Source: Actinomycetota bacterium (GTDB taxonomy: Bacteria; Actinomycetota; Actinomycetes; Streptosporangiales; Streptosporangiaceae). Taken from it: a stretch of DNA of 37,368 nt. Shown here in pieces: positions 18,183 through 30,716 of the stretch. The first letter of the stretch is position 1. Each line of letters starts with the position of its first letter. Both the position numbers and the translations under genes were made by a program. The stretch covers positions 1-37,368 of the forward strand of contig DAHWEX010000109.1 in assembly GCA_027326205.1 (NCBI GenBank), read 5' to 3'. The notes below the pieces were generated by a model. The model was given only the letters and a program-made list of their open reading frames with translations. It was not told the origin of the DNA and ran no database searches.

Positions 18183-19106
18183 TCAGGAAGTAACCGCCCG
18201 GTAAGCCAGCTCCCGCGCGGCCTCGGCATAAGCGACAGCGCCGGAAGAAGCCGGATCGTACGTAATAACCGACTGCCCGTAAGAAGGCGCCTCAGACACA
18301 CGCACCGACCGCGGGATGATCGTCTGCAGTACCACGTCCCCGAAGTGCGACCGTACGTCCTCGGCGACCTGGGTAGCAAGCCGCGTCCGCCCGTCGTACA
18401 TCGTCAGCAGGATCGTAGAGATCCGCAGCTTCGGGTTGAGGTGCCCGCGCACCATCTCCACCGTCCGCAGCAACTGCTCGAGCCCCTCAAGCGCGTAGTA
18501 CTCGCACTGAATCGGGATCAGCACTTCCTCGGCCGCCGCCAGCGCGTTGACGGTGAGCAGTCCGAGCGACGGCGGGCAGTCGATCAGCACATAGTCGAAG
18601 GTGGCCGTGTCGAGCGCCTCGATGGCACGCATCAGCCTGTTCTCACGGGCGACGAGCGGAACGAGTTCGATCTCCGCGCCTGCGAGGTCAATGCTCGCGG
18701 GCGCGCAGTAGAGCCCCGGCATGCCCTCGACCTCGCGCACAACCTCCGTCATCGGGAGTTCCTCGACGAGCACGTGGTACACCGAGTCCACGCCAACGTG
18801 ATGGTCCACGTCCAGCGCGGTCGAGGCGTTACCCTGGGGGTCGAGGTCGATCACCAGCACCCGGATCCCGTGCTGGGAAAGGCTTGCCGCCAGGTTCACC
18901 GCGGTCGTAGTCTTTCCGACGCCGCCCTTCTGGTTGGCGATGGTCATGATCCGGCAGCGATTCGGACGCGGCCAGGCTTCTCGCTTGGCGGCACCGCGGA
19001 CCCCGACGGCTGCCTCGGCCGCCTTCGCAATCGGAGTGTCTCCCGAAGTCACTGGCGCTTCTGGTACCACGACCGAGGCCTCCTGTCCCGTAGGTTGCGG
19101 CGACAT
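18183..19106 (-). CDS. parA: Chromosome-partitioning ATPase ParA (Soj)
   Basis: RIMTIANQKGGVGKTTTAVNLAASL deviant Walker A; VLVIDLDPQGNAST; YVLIDCPPSLGLLT. ATG at 19106 (MSPQPTGQ) preceded by AAAGGAGGG; ORF track extension to 19604 judged artefactual. Confidence 0.93.
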   Translation of the reverse strand: MSPQPTGQEASVVVPEAPVTSGDTPIAKAAEAAVGVRGAAKREAWPRPNRCRIMTIANQKGGVGKTTTAVNLAASLSQHGIRVLVIDLDPQGNASTALDVDHHVGVDSVYHVLVEELPMTEVVREVEGMPGLYCAPASIDLAGAEIELVPLVARENRLMRAIEALDTATFDYVLIDCPPSLGLLTVNALAAAEEVLIPIQCEYYALEGLEQLLRTVEMVRGHLNPKLRISTILLTMYDGRTRLATQVAEDVRSHFGDVVLQTIIPRSVRVSEAPSYGQSVITYDPASSGAVAYAEAARELAYRAVTS

Positions 19107-19125
19107 GCGCCCTCCTTTAATGGGT

Positions 19126-19139
19126 GTTCCACGTGAAAC
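19126..19139. promoter_or_regulatory. parS: Near-consensus parS site GTTCCACGTGAAAC
   Basis: 13/14 match to GTTTCACGTGAAAC, immediately upstream of the parA ribosome-binding site. Confidence 0.82.
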
Positions 19140-19314
19140 CGCCGCTACCAGCGCGTTTCGTACCCGATCCGACCCGGGGAGGGATGACAGATCCTCGTGA
19201 CCGCTCACCGACGTACCTCGCAGGACCTGCCCAGGAGATTGAGGCGATGAGAACCCCAGCCGCACTCCGGGCCACCCCAGTCCGGTCACGTCTGGCATCA
19301 GCACCGTTCCCCCG

Positions 19315-20010
19315 TCAGGCCACCCCACGCCGGCTGCGCTGAGCACTCGCTCGCTCCTCTCGGCTGTGTCCGCCCGAAACGCCGCGCTTGCCCAAAACCA
19401 AGCGGACAACGGTGGTCGCAGATACGACCCTACCGTGACCGGCCTGCAGAACCTCCGCACTCCGCACGCCAAGTCGGGAAAGTACCACCTGGGCCGCCTC
19501 GATCTCTTCCTCGGCGGACTTGCCCTTGATCGCGAGCAGTTCACCGCCGGGGCGCAGCAGCGGGACGGCCCAGCCGGCCAGGCGGTCGAGCGGCGCGACG
19601 GCACGGGCCGTCGCGACGTCGGCCTTGATGTGCGCGGCGGCCTTCTCCTCCGCGCGAGCGCGCACCACCGTCGCGTTCTTCAGTCCCAGTTCGGCGACGC
19701 ACTCCTCAAGGAAAACCGAACGCCGCAGCAGCGGTTCGAGGAGCACCACATCGAGTGAGGGCCGCAGCATCGCCAGCACGATCCCGGGCAACCCGGCACC
19801 AGAGCCGATGTCCACCAGCACTCCGCGCTCGGGCAGCAGTTCCGCGACCACCGCGCAGTTGACCAGGTGCCGGTCCCACAGGCGCTCGGTCTCCCGCGGA
19901 CCGATCAGCCCGCGGGTGACCCCCTCGGTGGCGAGCAGTTCCTCGTACCGGCAGGCCTGTTCCAGCGCTTCGGCGAAGACGCCGACGGCCTCGGGGCCGG
20001 GGGCGGCCAC
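19315..20010 (-). CDS. rsmG: 16S rRNA (guanine(527)-N7)-methyltransferase RsmG (GidB)
   Basis: 231 aa; LIGPRETERLWDRHLVNCAVVAELLPERGVLVDIGSGAGLPGIVLAMLRP. Confidence 0.94.
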   Translation of the reverse strand: MAAPGPEAVGVFAEALEQACRYEELLATEGVTRGLIGPRETERLWDRHLVNCAVVAELLPERGVLVDIGSGAGLPGIVLAMLRPSLDVVLLEPLLRRSVFLEECVAELGLKNATVVRARAEEKAAAHIKADVATARAVAPLDRLAGWAVPLLRPGGELLAIKGKSAEEEIEAAQVVLSRLGVRSAEVLQAGHGRVVSATTVVRLVLGKRGVSGGHSREERASAQRSRRGVA

Positions 20011-20021
20011 AGCGCTTCGCC

Positions 20022-20666
20022 TCAGCCGGCCGGGAAGACCACCACGCGCCGGTTCGGCTCCTCGCCCTCCGACTCGCTCCGCAGCCCGGCGAGCGCGACA
20101 GCATCGTGGATGATCTTCCGCTCGAACGGGGACATGGCACGCAACGTCTTCGGCTCCCCGGTCTGCGCGACCTCCGAGGCCACGGTGCGACCGAGTTCGG
20201 TGAGTTCCAGGCGGCGCCGTGCGCGGAAGCCGCCGACGTCGAGCATGAGCCGCGCCCGGGATCCGGTCTTGCGATGCACGGCAAGCCGGGTCAGTTCCTG
20301 CAGTGCCTCGAGCACTTCGCCGTCGTCACCGACCAGTTCATCGAGCGTCGCCCCCACCACGGACACGACGGCGCGGTCGCCTTCCACGTCCATGTCGATG
20401 TCGCCGTCAAGGTCCGCGATATCGAGGAGGCCCTCGATGTAGTCGGCGGCGATCTCGCCCTCTTCTTCGAGAGAGCTCAGATCGTCGTCGCCATCTTCGT
20501 CAGTGTCTTCGTTCTCGTCGACCTCGTTGTCGTCGACCTCATCGTCGTCGACCTCATCGTCCAGGTCGTCATCCGCTTCGACGAGTTCGTCGCCCTCGAC
20601 CACGCTGCTCAGTTCCTGCTCCTGACCTACCATCGTGCCGAACCCTTCACCGGGACCATCCCCCAC
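20022..20666 (-). CDS. jag: Jag/KhpB-like R3H-domain RNA-binding protein with acidic N-terminus
   Basis: 214 aa; EALQELTRLAVHRKTGSRARLMLDVGGFRARRRLELTELGRTVASEVAQTGEPKTLRAMSPFERKIIHDAVA. Start may be internal (MVGQEQE at about 20633). Confidence 0.9.
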   Translation of the reverse strand: MGDGPGEGFGTMVGQEQELSSVVEGDELVEADDDLDDEVDDDEVDDNEVDENEDTDEDGDDDLSSLEEEGEIAADYIEGLLDIADLDGDIDMDVEGDRAVVSVVGATLDELVGDDGEVLEALQELTRLAVHRKTGSRARLMLDVGGFRARRRLELTELGRTVASEVAQTGEPKTLRAMSPFERKIIHDAVALAGLRSESEGEEPNRRVVVFPAG

Positions 20667-20778
20667 AGCCGCTCACCCCACGCTTCAGACTGACCAACCG
20701 AAGATTCCGCATCTAGCCTCCCAGCACCACAGACCCGCAGGTCCGATACCACCACAGTCGTGACGCTAACTCTCGTCC

Positions 20779-21906
20779 TCACCTCTTGCCCGTGTTGCGC
20801 CTACTGCGTGTCTGCCGGCTCGGCTGCTGCCGGACGGTCTTGGTCTGCGGAGCTTCAGGAACATCCTGCGGCTCCTCCTTCTTGCCGAACCGCTTCAGCA
20901 TCCCCGAGCCGTTCGAGGTCCCGTTGACCGCCGGCTTCGCGGCCGGCTTGGGGTCGGCCGGCTTGGGGTCGACCGCCTTGGTTCCCGTCTTGGCCGCGGT
21001 GCCCGGCGCACTGGCCGACGTGCCCTTGGCCGCGGCGCTCTTGACGGTAACGCTCTTGGCGGTGGTTCCCGGGTTGCCGGTCGCCGCCTGCGTCGCGGAC
21101 GCATCAACGGTAGCGCTCCCGACCACCGGAAGCCTGCGGAACAGGAAGTGCTGCTGCCCCAGCGTCCAGACGTTGGTGGTGACCCAGTAGATGACGAGGC
21201 CGAACTGCCAGTACAGGCCGCTCAGCGCGAAGAACGGCGCAATGTACATCATGTTCTTCGACATCGCGGCCGCGGCCGCGGCACCCGGCTGCTCCGGGTC
21301 CGGCGGGGTCTGGTTCATCATGCCGCGCCGCTGGCTCTGCTTCATCGTGAGGAACGTGGTGCCGGCGCTGACGAGGACGAAGAGCAAGATGACGACCCGC
21401 TGCGGCCACCACTGCTCGCCGACGATCGGCCGCAGGAAGCTGTCCGCGAGCGTGGCACCGAGGATGTGCGCGTGGCTGGCGTTCGTCACCATCGCCACGG
21501 TGAGCCCGTACGCCGGCGTCCCGGTCTTCCATTCCGCGATCGCCTTCAGCACGTTGAACAGCGCCCAGAAGACCGGCATCTGCGCGAGCAGCGGGAGGCA
21601 GCCGCCCAGCGGGTTGGCGCCGTTCTCCCGGTAGAGCTTCATCGTCTCTTCGTTGAGCTTCTGCTTGTCGTTCTTGTGCTTCTTGCGGAGCTCCGCGACC
21701 AGCGGAGCGACCGCCTGCATCTTCAGCATGGAGTTCCGCTGCTTGATGAACAGCGGAACCATGAGGAGCCGCATCAGCACCACGAGGATGACGATCGCCA
21801 GGCTCCACGTCCAGCCGCTCGTCGCGCCGAACACCGGCGCGAGCACGGAGACGATCCGCATCATCACCCAGGCGACCGCGTTGAATAGCGGGTTGAGGAA
21901 GCTCAC
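20779..21906 (-). CDS. yidC: Membrane protein insertase YidC
   Basis: [26 protein letters not shown] ... [33 protein letters not shown] at 21906 overlaps the yidD stop (GTGA) and has AAGGAG upstream; ORF track extension to 21996 is rejected. Confidence 0.93.
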   Translation of the reverse strand: MSFLNPLFNAVAWVMMRIVSVLAPVFGATSGWTWSLAIVILVVLMRLLMVPLFIKQRNSMLKMQAVAPLVAELRKKHKNDKQKLNEETMKLYRENGANPLGGCLPLLAQMPVFWALFNVLKAIAEWKTGTPAYGLTVAMVTNASHAHILGATLADSFLRPIVGEQWWPQRVVILLFVLVSAGTTFLTMKQSQRRGMMNQTPPDPEQPGAAAAAAMSKNMMYIAPFFALSGLYWQFGLVIYWVTTNVWTLGQQHFLFRRLPVVGSATVDASATQAATGNPGTTAKSVTVKSAAAKGTSASAPGTAAKTGTKAVDPKPADPKPAAKPAVNGTSNGSGMLKRFGKKEEPQDVPEAPQTKTVRQQPSRQTRSRRNTGKR

Positions 21907-22184
21907 AGGACAACTCCTTGAGGCCGGGGAGGCACGGGATCGTATCCACCGGGGTTGAAGGGATGGCAGCGGGCGAGCCGACGAACGGCAAGCCACAGTC
22001 CGCGCACCGCCCCGTGCGTGCGAAGTGCCTCAACGGCGTACTCGCTGCAGGAGGGGTAGAACCGACAGGAGGGGGGAAGCAAGGGGCTGATGAAGCGGCG
22101 GTACCCGATCACGGGCACGATAAGAACCCGTGCCGCCAACGTCGGCACGGGTTCGTCTGCCGAGCTCATCTTCGATGCGCTCAT
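21903..22184 (-). CDS. yidD: Membrane protein insertion efficiency factor YidD
   Basis: [63 protein letters not shown]-type sequence; ATG at 22184 overlaps the rnpA stop (ATGA). Confidence 0.92.
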   Translation of the reverse strand: MSASKMSSADEPVPTLAARVLIVPVIGYRRFISPLLPPSCRFYPSCSEYAVEALRTHGAVRGLWLAVRRLARCHPFNPGGYDPVPPRPQGVVL

Positions 22185-22552
22185 ACCTGATGCGCCCCAA
22201 CCTGCCGCCGCAGCAGTCGTCCGAGCACCAGGTCGAGATCGGCGGCCAGTTCCGCCTGGCTTGCGCCAGCGGCGGCCGGATGAGCGCGCACCACGAGCGA
22301 GCACCCCGGGGGAAGGCAGGCGAGACGCCCGCGCATCAACTCCCGGAGCCGTCGCTTTACCCGGTTGCGCACCACTGCCGAGCCAACCGCACGGCTAACT
22401 ACAAAGCCTACCTTCGGCCCGGCGTCCTCGGGTACGGCCCCGGCGGCGAGAAGCACGGATGCGGACAGAGTCGCACCGCCCGCCCGGCGGCCAGAGCGCA
22501 GCACGCTCTTGAATTCCTCCGGGCGTCTCATCCGCGATCGCTGCGGCAGCAC
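22181..22552 (-). CDS. rnpA: Ribonuclease P protein component
   Basis: 123 aa; [26 protein letters not shown] ... [27 protein letters not shown]. Confidence 0.94.
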   Translation of the reverse strand: MLPQRSRMRRPEEFKSVLRSGRRAGGATLSASVLLAAGAVPEDAGPKVGFVVSRAVGSAVVRNRVKRRLRELMRGRLACLPPGCSLVVRAHPAAAGASQAELAADLDLVLGRLLRRQVGAHQV

Positions 22553-22621
22553 GACCCCTCCAGCGAAGTTAGATGCGGCTGGTCGGTGGCACCGCCCACT
22601 GCCCTTCGCGCATCTACAGGC

Positions 22622-22630
22622 TGTGGATAA
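22622..22630. promoter_or_regulatory. DnaA box TGTGGATAA (TTATCCACA)
   Basis: Perfect 9-mer abutting the rpmH stop codon. Confidence 0.8.
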
Positions 22631-22768
22631 TCAAACGGCCAGCTGCTCGCGGCCCTTGCGGCGGCGCGCGGCGAGAACGGCGCGGCCAGCCCGGGTGCGC
22701 ATCCGCTCGCGGAAGCCGTGGACCTTCGCCCGCCGACGGTTGTTCGGCTGGAATGTACGCTTGCTCAC
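22631..22768 (-). CDS. rpmH: 50S ribosomal protein L34 (missed by the ORF track)
   Basis: Reverse-strand reading from GTG at 22768: [45 protein letters not shown], canonical L34; GGAG upstream. Confidence 0.97.
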   Translation of the reverse strand: MSKRTFQPNNRRRAKVHGFRERMRTRAGRAVLAARRRKGREQLAV

Positions 22769-23079
22769 TGGAACTCCAGGTCTTCGTCTTCGGGAATCTT
22801 CGGAAAGATGTCCTCAATCAAGGGCATACATGCCGTACGCCGCGGCCAGGCACTTACCTGACGTCAGGCAAGGCAGCACTGCAGACGCGACATGGGTCAG
22901 CCTGTTAACGGTAAGGGTGATCCGCTCCCAGGTCAAACTGGACTCGCAACACCGCGATTTCCACAACGTATCCACGGCCGGCGACTTAGGCTGTGGAAAA
23001 CAAGGTTCACGGGCCGCCGTCCGGGGGGGCGGCTATCGCGCCGGAGTGGGGAAACCGCACTGTAGCGCACTTCACACCT

Positions 23080-23100
23080 TGTGGATGAACCTGTGGACAA
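23080..23100. promoter_or_regulatory. DnaA-box pair upstream of dnaA (TGTGGATGA, TGTGGACAA)
   Basis: TGTGGATGA at 23080-23088 and TGTGGACAA at 23092-23100, 12 bp apart. Confidence 0.7.
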
Positions 23101-23177
23101 CGAGTTGCGGTCAGTGACCGGTGTGCCCGGGCCGTTCGCGGCTGGGGCGAGACCGGCGAGACGAGGGGAGCGCACCT

Positions 23178-24872
23178 GTGAGTAACGTTGACCTGGCGGA
23201 GGTGTGGGCGCGATCACTCGACGGGCTCTCCGAGATGGGACTCCCGCCGAGCCAGCTCGCCTGGCTCAGGCTGACCAGGCCGCTTGGCCTGGTGGAGAAC
23301 ACGGCGCTGATCGCCACCCCTAACCCCTTCGTGAAAGATTACCTGGAGACCAAGCTCCGTCCGCTGGTTATCCACGCGCTCTCCAAAGAACTCGGCCGGG
23401 CGATCCAGATCGCCGTGACCGTCGACCCGAGCCCGGTCGCGCCGCCCGAGCCGCCGGCGGGACCGCCGGTCTCGCGGCTGTCGGTGATGGACCCCCTCAA
23501 CGGGAGACCGCAGGACGACGGCCCGCCGCTGGCACCACAGCAAGGGGAGCCCGGCCCGCCTAACGTGCCCGCGCCGCCGAGTTATCCACAGACGCAGTAT
23601 CCTCCGCAGCCGCAGCGCTACTCCTACCAGGACGCGGGCTACCAGCCGTACCGCGATTCCCAGGGGTTCCAGGAGCTGCCGCCCGAGCAGCATCCCCTGA
23701 CGGCGCAGCAGCCCGCCGCGGTTCAGCCGGAGCAACTCGACCTTGACCAGTTCCATCCGCAGCAGCGGGAACAGCCCGGACAGCACGGCCACGGCCACCA
23801 GGCCGACCAGCCCCCGCGCCCGGCATCGGCCAGGCTGAACTCGAAGTACACCTTTGAGACGTTCGTCATCGGCAGCAGCAACCGCTTCGCGCACGCCGCG
23901 GCGGTCGCGGTCGCCGAGGCCCCCGCCAAGGCGTACAACCCGCTGTTCATCTACGGCGACTCCGGCCTGGGGAAAACCCACCTGCTGCACGCGATCGGCC
24001 ACTACGCCCAGACGCTCTACAACGGGCTGACGGTCAGGTACGTGAGCTCGGAAGAGTTCACCAACGAGTTCATCAACATGATCCGCGACGGCAAGCAGGA
24101 CGGTTTCCGCAGGCGGTACCGCGACGTTGACGTCCTCCTTGTGGACGACATCCAGTTTCTGGAGAACAAGGAAGGAACGCAGGAGGAGTTTTTCCACACC
24201 TTCAACACCCTGCACAACGCCAGCAAGCAGATCGTCATCTCCAGCGACCGTGCGCCCAAGCGGCTCGTCACCCTGGAAGACCGGCTGCGCAGCCGGTTCG
24301 AGTGGGGACTGCTCACCGACGTCCAGCCGCCCGAACTGGAGACCCGGATCGCCATCCTCCGCAAGAAGGCCATCCAGGAGGGGCTGAACGCGCCGCCGGA
24401 CGTCCTGGAGTACATCGCCAGCCGGATCTCCACGAACATCCGGGAGCTGGAGGGAGCGCTGATCCGGGTTACCGCCTTCGCCAGCCTCAACCGCCAGGGC
24501 GTCGACATCAGCCTGGCCGAGATCGTGCTCAAGGACCTCATCCCGGAGAGCCAGGGGAGCAGCGCGCCGCAGATCACCGCGGTGACCATCATGGGCCAGA
24601 CCGCCGCCTACTTCGGGCTCACCATCGAGGACCTGTGCGGGACGAGCCGGTCCCGGGTCCTCGTCACCGCACGGCAGATCGCCATGTACCTGTGCCGCGA
24701 GCTGACCGACATGTCGCTGCCGAAGATCGGCCAGCAGTTCGGCGGCCGCGACCACACGACCGTCATCCACGCGGACCGCAAGATCCGCTCGCTGATGGCC
24801 GAGCGCCGCTCGATCTACACACAGGTCACCGAGCTGACCAACCGGATCAAGCAGCAGGCCAGAGCGAACTAA
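23178..24872 (+). CDS. dnaA: Chromosomal replication initiator protein DnaA
   Basis: [62 protein letters not shown] and C-terminal [19 protein letters not shown] at 23178 with AGGGGAG upstream preferred over 23121. Confidence 0.96.
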   Translation: MSNVDLAEVWARSLDGLSEMGLPPSQLAWLRLTRPLGLVENTALIATPNPFVKDYLETKLRPLVIHALSKELGRAIQIAVTVDPSPVAPPEPPAGPPVSRLSVMDPLNGRPQDDGPPLAPQQGEPGPPNVPAPPSYPQTQYPPQPQRYSYQDAGYQPYRDSQGFQELPPEQHPLTAQQPAAVQPEQLDLDQFHPQQREQPGQHGHGHQADQPPRPASARLNSKYTFETFVIGSSNRFAHAAAVAVAEAPAKAYNPLFIYGDSGLGKTHLLHAIGHYAQTLYNGLTVRYVSSEEFTNEFINMIRDGKQDGFRRRYRDVDVLLVDDIQFLENKEGTQEEFFHTFNTLHNASKQIVISSDRAPKRLVTLEDRLRSRFEWGLLTDVQPPELETRIAILRKKAIQEGLNAPPDVLEYIASRISTNIRELEGALIRVTAFASLNRQGVDISLAEIVLKDLIPESQGSSAPQITAVTIMGQTAAYFGLTIEDLCGTSRSRVLVTARQIAMYLCRELTDMSLPKIGQQFGGRDHTTVIHADRKIRSLMAERRSIYTQVTELTNRIKQQARAN

Positions 24873-25324
24873 GAGCAAGTTCTTCGCCCGGATATAAGCC
24901 GAAATACGCGGACCTAAGGGCGGTGCCAATGGCCAATTACCCGCAAAACGTTGCCAAGATCAATTCACAGGTTATCCACAAGGGTTATCCAGAACTTGTG
25001 GACGAACGGTGTGGACAACCAGTGGATAACCCGTGGATAAGCAGGGGATGACCGGTGGACAGCGGGGGAAAACTCTGGCGTCGTCCACATACCCCCGAAA
25101 ATCATCCACAGACGGTCCACATGCCCTGTGCACAAAAAATGGGCTTTGGCCTGGGAAAACGACGTTTTCCACATAATCCACAGCCCCTATTACTACTACG
25201 TCCTTATAGCTAGAGAAACCTCAAGAGCAAGTAGGCTCGCGCCTGGGCTGTGGAAACCAGCCCGTCGCGGGCAGGCTTACCCCGTCGCGGCTGACCCGCA
25301 AACATCACCAGCAGGAGGCATTCC
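24873..25324. other. oriC: Chromosomal replication origin (oriC)
   Basis: dnaA-dnaN intergenic region with about a dozen DnaA-box-like 9-mers, including TTATCCACA (24972), TTATCCAGA (24985), TGTGGACGA (24997), TGTGGACAA (25010), AGTGGATAA (25021), CGTGGATAA (25032), TCGTCCACA (25081), TCATCCACA (25102), TTTTCCACA (25165) and TAATCCACA (25174). Confidence 0.95.
25165..25198. other. Candidate basal origin unwinding module: tandem DnaA boxes, GC spacer, DnaA-trios
   Basis: TTTTCCACA-TAATCCACA-GCCC-CTA-TTA-CTA-CTA; the complementary strand reads 3'-GAT-AAT-GAT-GAT-5', fitting the DnaA-trio pattern. Confidence 0.75.
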
Positions 25325-26443
25325 GTGAAGCTTCAAGTTGAGCGCGACCCACTCGCCGAGGCAGTCGCTTGGACGGCCCGGGCACTGCCGGCCCGTCCCA
25401 CGGCCCCGGTGCTGGCCGGCATGCGCCTCCAGGCGGGCAACGAGCTCACGCTGTCCACCTTCGACTACGAGGTCTCCGCTCAGTCGACGATCCCCGTGCA
25501 GGCCGACGAGCCGGGCAGCGTCCTCGTCTCGGGCAAGCTGCTGGCGGAGATCGTGCGGTCCCTGCCCGCCCGCCCGGTCGACCTCACCACCGACGGCACC
25601 AGGACCACGGTCAAGTGCGGCAACGCCACGTTCACCCTGATGCTGCTGCCCCTGGACGAGTACCCCACCCTGCCCGACATGCCGGACACGACCGGGACCC
25701 TCGGCGCGGACACGTTCGCTTCGGCGATCCACCAGGTCGCCATCGCCGCGGGCAAGGACGACACGCTGCCCGCGCTGACCGGCATCCGCATGGAGATCAA
25801 CGACGACAAGCTGACCATGGTGGCGACCGACCGCTACCGGCTCGCCGTCCGCGAACTGCGCTGGACCCCGGTCACGCCCGGCCTGAGCACGGCCGTCCTC
25901 GTTCCGGCCAGGGTCCTCGGCGACACCGCGCGGCAGATGACCGGCGGCGCCGAGGTCTCCGTGGCGCTGGCCACGACAGAGGGCGGCAACGACGGGATCA
26001 TCGGGTTCGAGGGCGGCGGCAGGAAGACCACCACGCGGCTGCTCTCCGGCGAGTACCCGCGCTACCAGACGCTGCTGCCGAGCGAGTTCAGCGCGGTCGC
26101 CGAACTGCCAGCGGCGCCCTTCGCCGACGCGGTGAAGCGCGTGGCCCTGGTCGCCGAGCGGAACACCCCCGTCCGGCTCACCTTCGCCTCCGGCGAGGTC
26201 CTGCTGGAGGCCGGGACCGGCGACGAGGCCCAGGCGAGCGAGGCGATCGGCGCGAGCTTCGACGGCGAGACCATGCAGATCGCGTTCAACCCGACGTACC
26301 TGCTCGACGGGATCAACGCGGTGGACTCCGACACGGTCCGCATCTCGTTCACCACGGCGACCAGGCCGGCGGTCATCACCGGCAAGGGCGAGGCGCAGCC
26401 CGACTACCGGTACGTCATCATGCCAATCCGGTCTGCTGGCTGA
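25325..26443 (+). CDS. dnaN: DNA polymerase III beta sliding clamp
   Basis: 372 aa; MKLQVERDPLAEAVAWTARALPARPTAPVLAGMRLQ ... YRYVIMPIR. Confidence 0.96.
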   Translation: MKLQVERDPLAEAVAWTARALPARPTAPVLAGMRLQAGNELTLSTFDYEVSAQSTIPVQADEPGSVLVSGKLLAEIVRSLPARPVDLTTDGTRTTVKCGNATFTLMLLPLDEYPTLPDMPDTTGTLGADTFASAIHQVAIAAGKDDTLPALTGIRMEINDDKLTMVATDRYRLAVRELRWTPVTPGLSTAVLVPARVLGDTARQMTGGAEVSVALATTEGGNDGIIGFEGGGRKTTTRLLSGEYPRYQTLLPSEFSAVAELPAAPFADAVKRVALVAERNTPVRLTFASGEVLLEAGTGDEAQASEAIGASFDGETMQIAFNPTYLLDGINAVDSDTVRISFTTATRPAVITGKGEAQPDYRYVIMPIRSAG

Positions 26444-26464
26444 GGGAACGGCTAACCTCGATAC

Positions 26465-27637
26465 GTGCACCTGACTCGTTTGGCGTTGACGGACTTCCGG
26501 TCCTACACGGAGGCCGACGTGCCGCTCAAGCCGGGTGTGACGATCTTCAGCGGCCCGAACGGGGAGGGCAAGACCAACCTCGTCGAGGCCGTCGGCTACG
26601 CGGCGACCATGGCCAGCCACCGGGCAGCACAGGACGCCCCGCTGATCCGCAAGGGCGCGGATCAGGCGATCATCCGGGCGGCGATTTCCACTGGCGTGCA
26701 CGACGCGCTGGTGGAAATCGAGCTCAACGCGGGCCGCGCCAACCGGGTCAGGCTCAACCGGACCCCGCTGACCAGGCCCCGCGACGTCCTCGGCGTGCTG
26801 CGCACCGTGCTGTTCGCGCCCGAGGACCTCGCCCTGGTCAAGGGCGACCCGGGGGAGCGCAGGCGGTTCCTCGACGACCTGCTCGTCGCGATGGCCCCCC
26901 GGTACGCGGCCGTCCGCGCCGACTACGACCGGGTGGTGAAGCAGCGCACCGCCCTGTTGAAATCCGCGGGCCCGAAGGGCGGCCCCAAAGGCAACAGGCA
27001 GTCCCGCGAGGCGGTGACCGCCACGCTCGACGTCTGGGATGCCCACCTGGCGCGGGCCGGCGCGGAGCTCCTGGTCGCCCGGGAGCACCTGGTGAACTCG
27101 CTGCGCCCGCACGTCGAACGCTCGTACACCGCGGTCGCCGGCGGGGACCGCGGCCCGGCCGCGATCGCCTACCGGCGGTCGTTCGGCTCGCCTGTGGATA
27201 ACTTTGCCGCCACGCACGGGGAACGGGTGCGCGCGGCCGCGCGCGCGCTGCGTGAGGCGCTCCTCGAGGTCCGCGCGAGCGAACTCGACCGGGGCGTCTG
27301 CCTCGCGGGCCCGCACCGCGACGAACTAGAGCTCAGCGTCCGCGACCTCCCCGCCCGCGGCTACGCCAGCCACGGCGAGTCCTGGTCCATGGCCCTGGCG
27401 CTCCGCCTCGCCAGCTTCGACCTGCTCCGCGCGGGCCGCGAGGACCCGGTGCTCATCCTCGACGACGTGTTCGCCGAGCTCGACGAGGGCCGCCGCGACC
27501 GCCTCGCCGCCCTGGTCGCCGCCGCCGAGCAGGTCCTGGTCACCGCCGCGGTCCCGGACGATATCCCCCGCCTCCTGGCCGGCGTGCACTTCAAGGTCTC
27601 GGCCGGCACCCTCACCGAGGTCCCCGGTGCGCCCTGA
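26465..27637 (+). CDS. recF: DNA replication/repair protein RecF
   Basis: 390 aa; [64 protein letters not shown]. Confidence 0.96.
   Translation: MHLTRLALTDFRSYTEADVPLKPGVTIFSGPNGEGKTNLVEAVGYAATMASHRAAQDAPLIRKGADQAIIRAAISTGVHDALVEIELNAGRANRVRLNRTPLTRPRDVLGVLRTVLFAPEDLALVKGDPGERRRFLDDLLVAMAPRYAAVRADYDRVVKQRTALLKSAGPKGGPKGNRQSREAVTATLDVWDAHLARAGAELLVAREHLVNSLRPHVERSYTAVAGGDRGPAAIAYRRSFGSPVDNFAATHGERVRAAARALREALLEVRASELDRGVCLAGPHRDELELSVRDLPARGYASHGESWSMALALRLASFDLLRAGREDPVLILDDVFAELDEGRRDRLAALVAAAEQVLVTAAVPDDIPRLLAGVHFKVSAGTLTEVPGAP
27193..27201. promoter_or_regulatory. DnaA box TGTGGATAA within recF
   Basis: Perfect 9-mer inside coding sequence. Confidence 0.6.
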
Positions 27638-28142
27638 CCCCGAGCGCGCCCGGCTGGCCGCCGAGGCGCTGGCCCGGGCCCGGGCCGACGCGTGGGCGCG
27701 GGGAGACCGCCCCGGTGCGGGTCCGCGCCAGCAGATCCAGGCCGGGGATCCCGAACGGGCCGGTGTTTCACCCCAGGCCGTTCCCTCCGCCTCATGGTCG
27801 GCCCGGCCGAGGCGCGACGATCCACAGCCCCTGACCGCCGCCTTCGGCGGCCTGCTGTCGGCGCGCGGCTGGCGCGAGAAGGCCGCCGTCGGCGCGGTCT
27901 TCGGCCACTGGCCGGACATCGTGGGCCCGCAGCTGGCCCTGCACACGACGCCCGAGTCGTTCGAGTCGGGCGAGCTGACCGTTTCCGCCGACTCCTCCGC
28001 GTGGGCGACCCAGGTCCGCCTCATGGCCCCCCAGATCCTGAAGCGCCTCGGCGAGGAACTCGGCCACGGCACGGTCCGCCACATCCGCGTCAACGGCCCC
28101 GCCGGCCCCCCGAGACGCCCCGGCCGCCTCCGCGTCCGCTAG
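27627..28142 (+). CDS. DUF721/DciA-family protein
   Basis: 171 aa; [70 protein letters not shown]; overlaps the recF 3' end by 11 bp. Confidence 0.88.
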   Translation: MRPDPERARLAAEALARARADAWARGDRPGAGPRQQIQAGDPERAGVSPQAVPSASWSARPRRDDPQPLTAAFGGLLSARGWREKAAVGAVFGHWPDIVGPQLALHTTPESFESGELTVSADSSAWATQVRLMAPQILKRLGEELGHGTVRHIRVNGPAGPPRRPGRLRVR

Positions 28143-28161
28143 CCCGGTCACCGCGCATGAG

Positions 28162-28170
28162 TGTGGATAA
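28162..28170. promoter_or_regulatory. DnaA box TGTGGATAA upstream of gyrB
   Basis: Perfect 9-mer in the dciA-gyrB intergenic region. Confidence 0.65.
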
Positions 28171-28350
28171 GCTGGGGATTACCGGAAGAAACGTGCCTGG
28201 CTCGGCGTTTCACTATGTGGACACATTTCCCGGTTAACGCTGAGACGCGTCCCCCCGGCTTCCCGCTGGCCTGTCCGCGCGCCGCCGCACAACCCGGCTG
28301 ACACGTACCGTCAAGGCTGACCCGAGTGTCGGTAACCACGGCTAAAATAG

Positions 28351-30552
<2,202 letters not shown>

Positions 30553-30591
30553 CGGATAGCTGATCGTCGGGGCGGACGTGGCCCGGCTGAC

Positions 30592-30605
30592 GATTCACGT
30601 GAAAC
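30592..30605. promoter_or_regulatory. parS: Near-consensus parS site GATTCACGTGAAAC
   Basis: 13/14 match in the gyrB-gyrA intergenic region. Confidence 0.72.
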
Positions 30606-30716
30606 AACGAAACGTTCGGTATGACATGTTTGATCTTGATCTTCAGATGACGTGAAACAGCAGCGGCGCTCGCCGTTCGCGGCTAGCGAGGATCGCAACA
30701 GACGAGAGGTTGCAAG

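Noticed and set aside
19107-19604. N-terminal extension of the parA ORF
   Set aside because: Runs across a parS-like site and into rsmG; ATG at 19106 has AAAGGAGGG upstream.
21907-21996. N-terminal extension of the yidC ORF
   Set aside because: Lies inside yidD; GTG at 21906 overlaps the yidD stop and is preceded by AAGGAG.
25277-27316. 679-aa reverse ORF opposite dnaN and recF
   Set aside because: Antisense shadow ORF; dnaN and recF on the plus strand are unambiguous.
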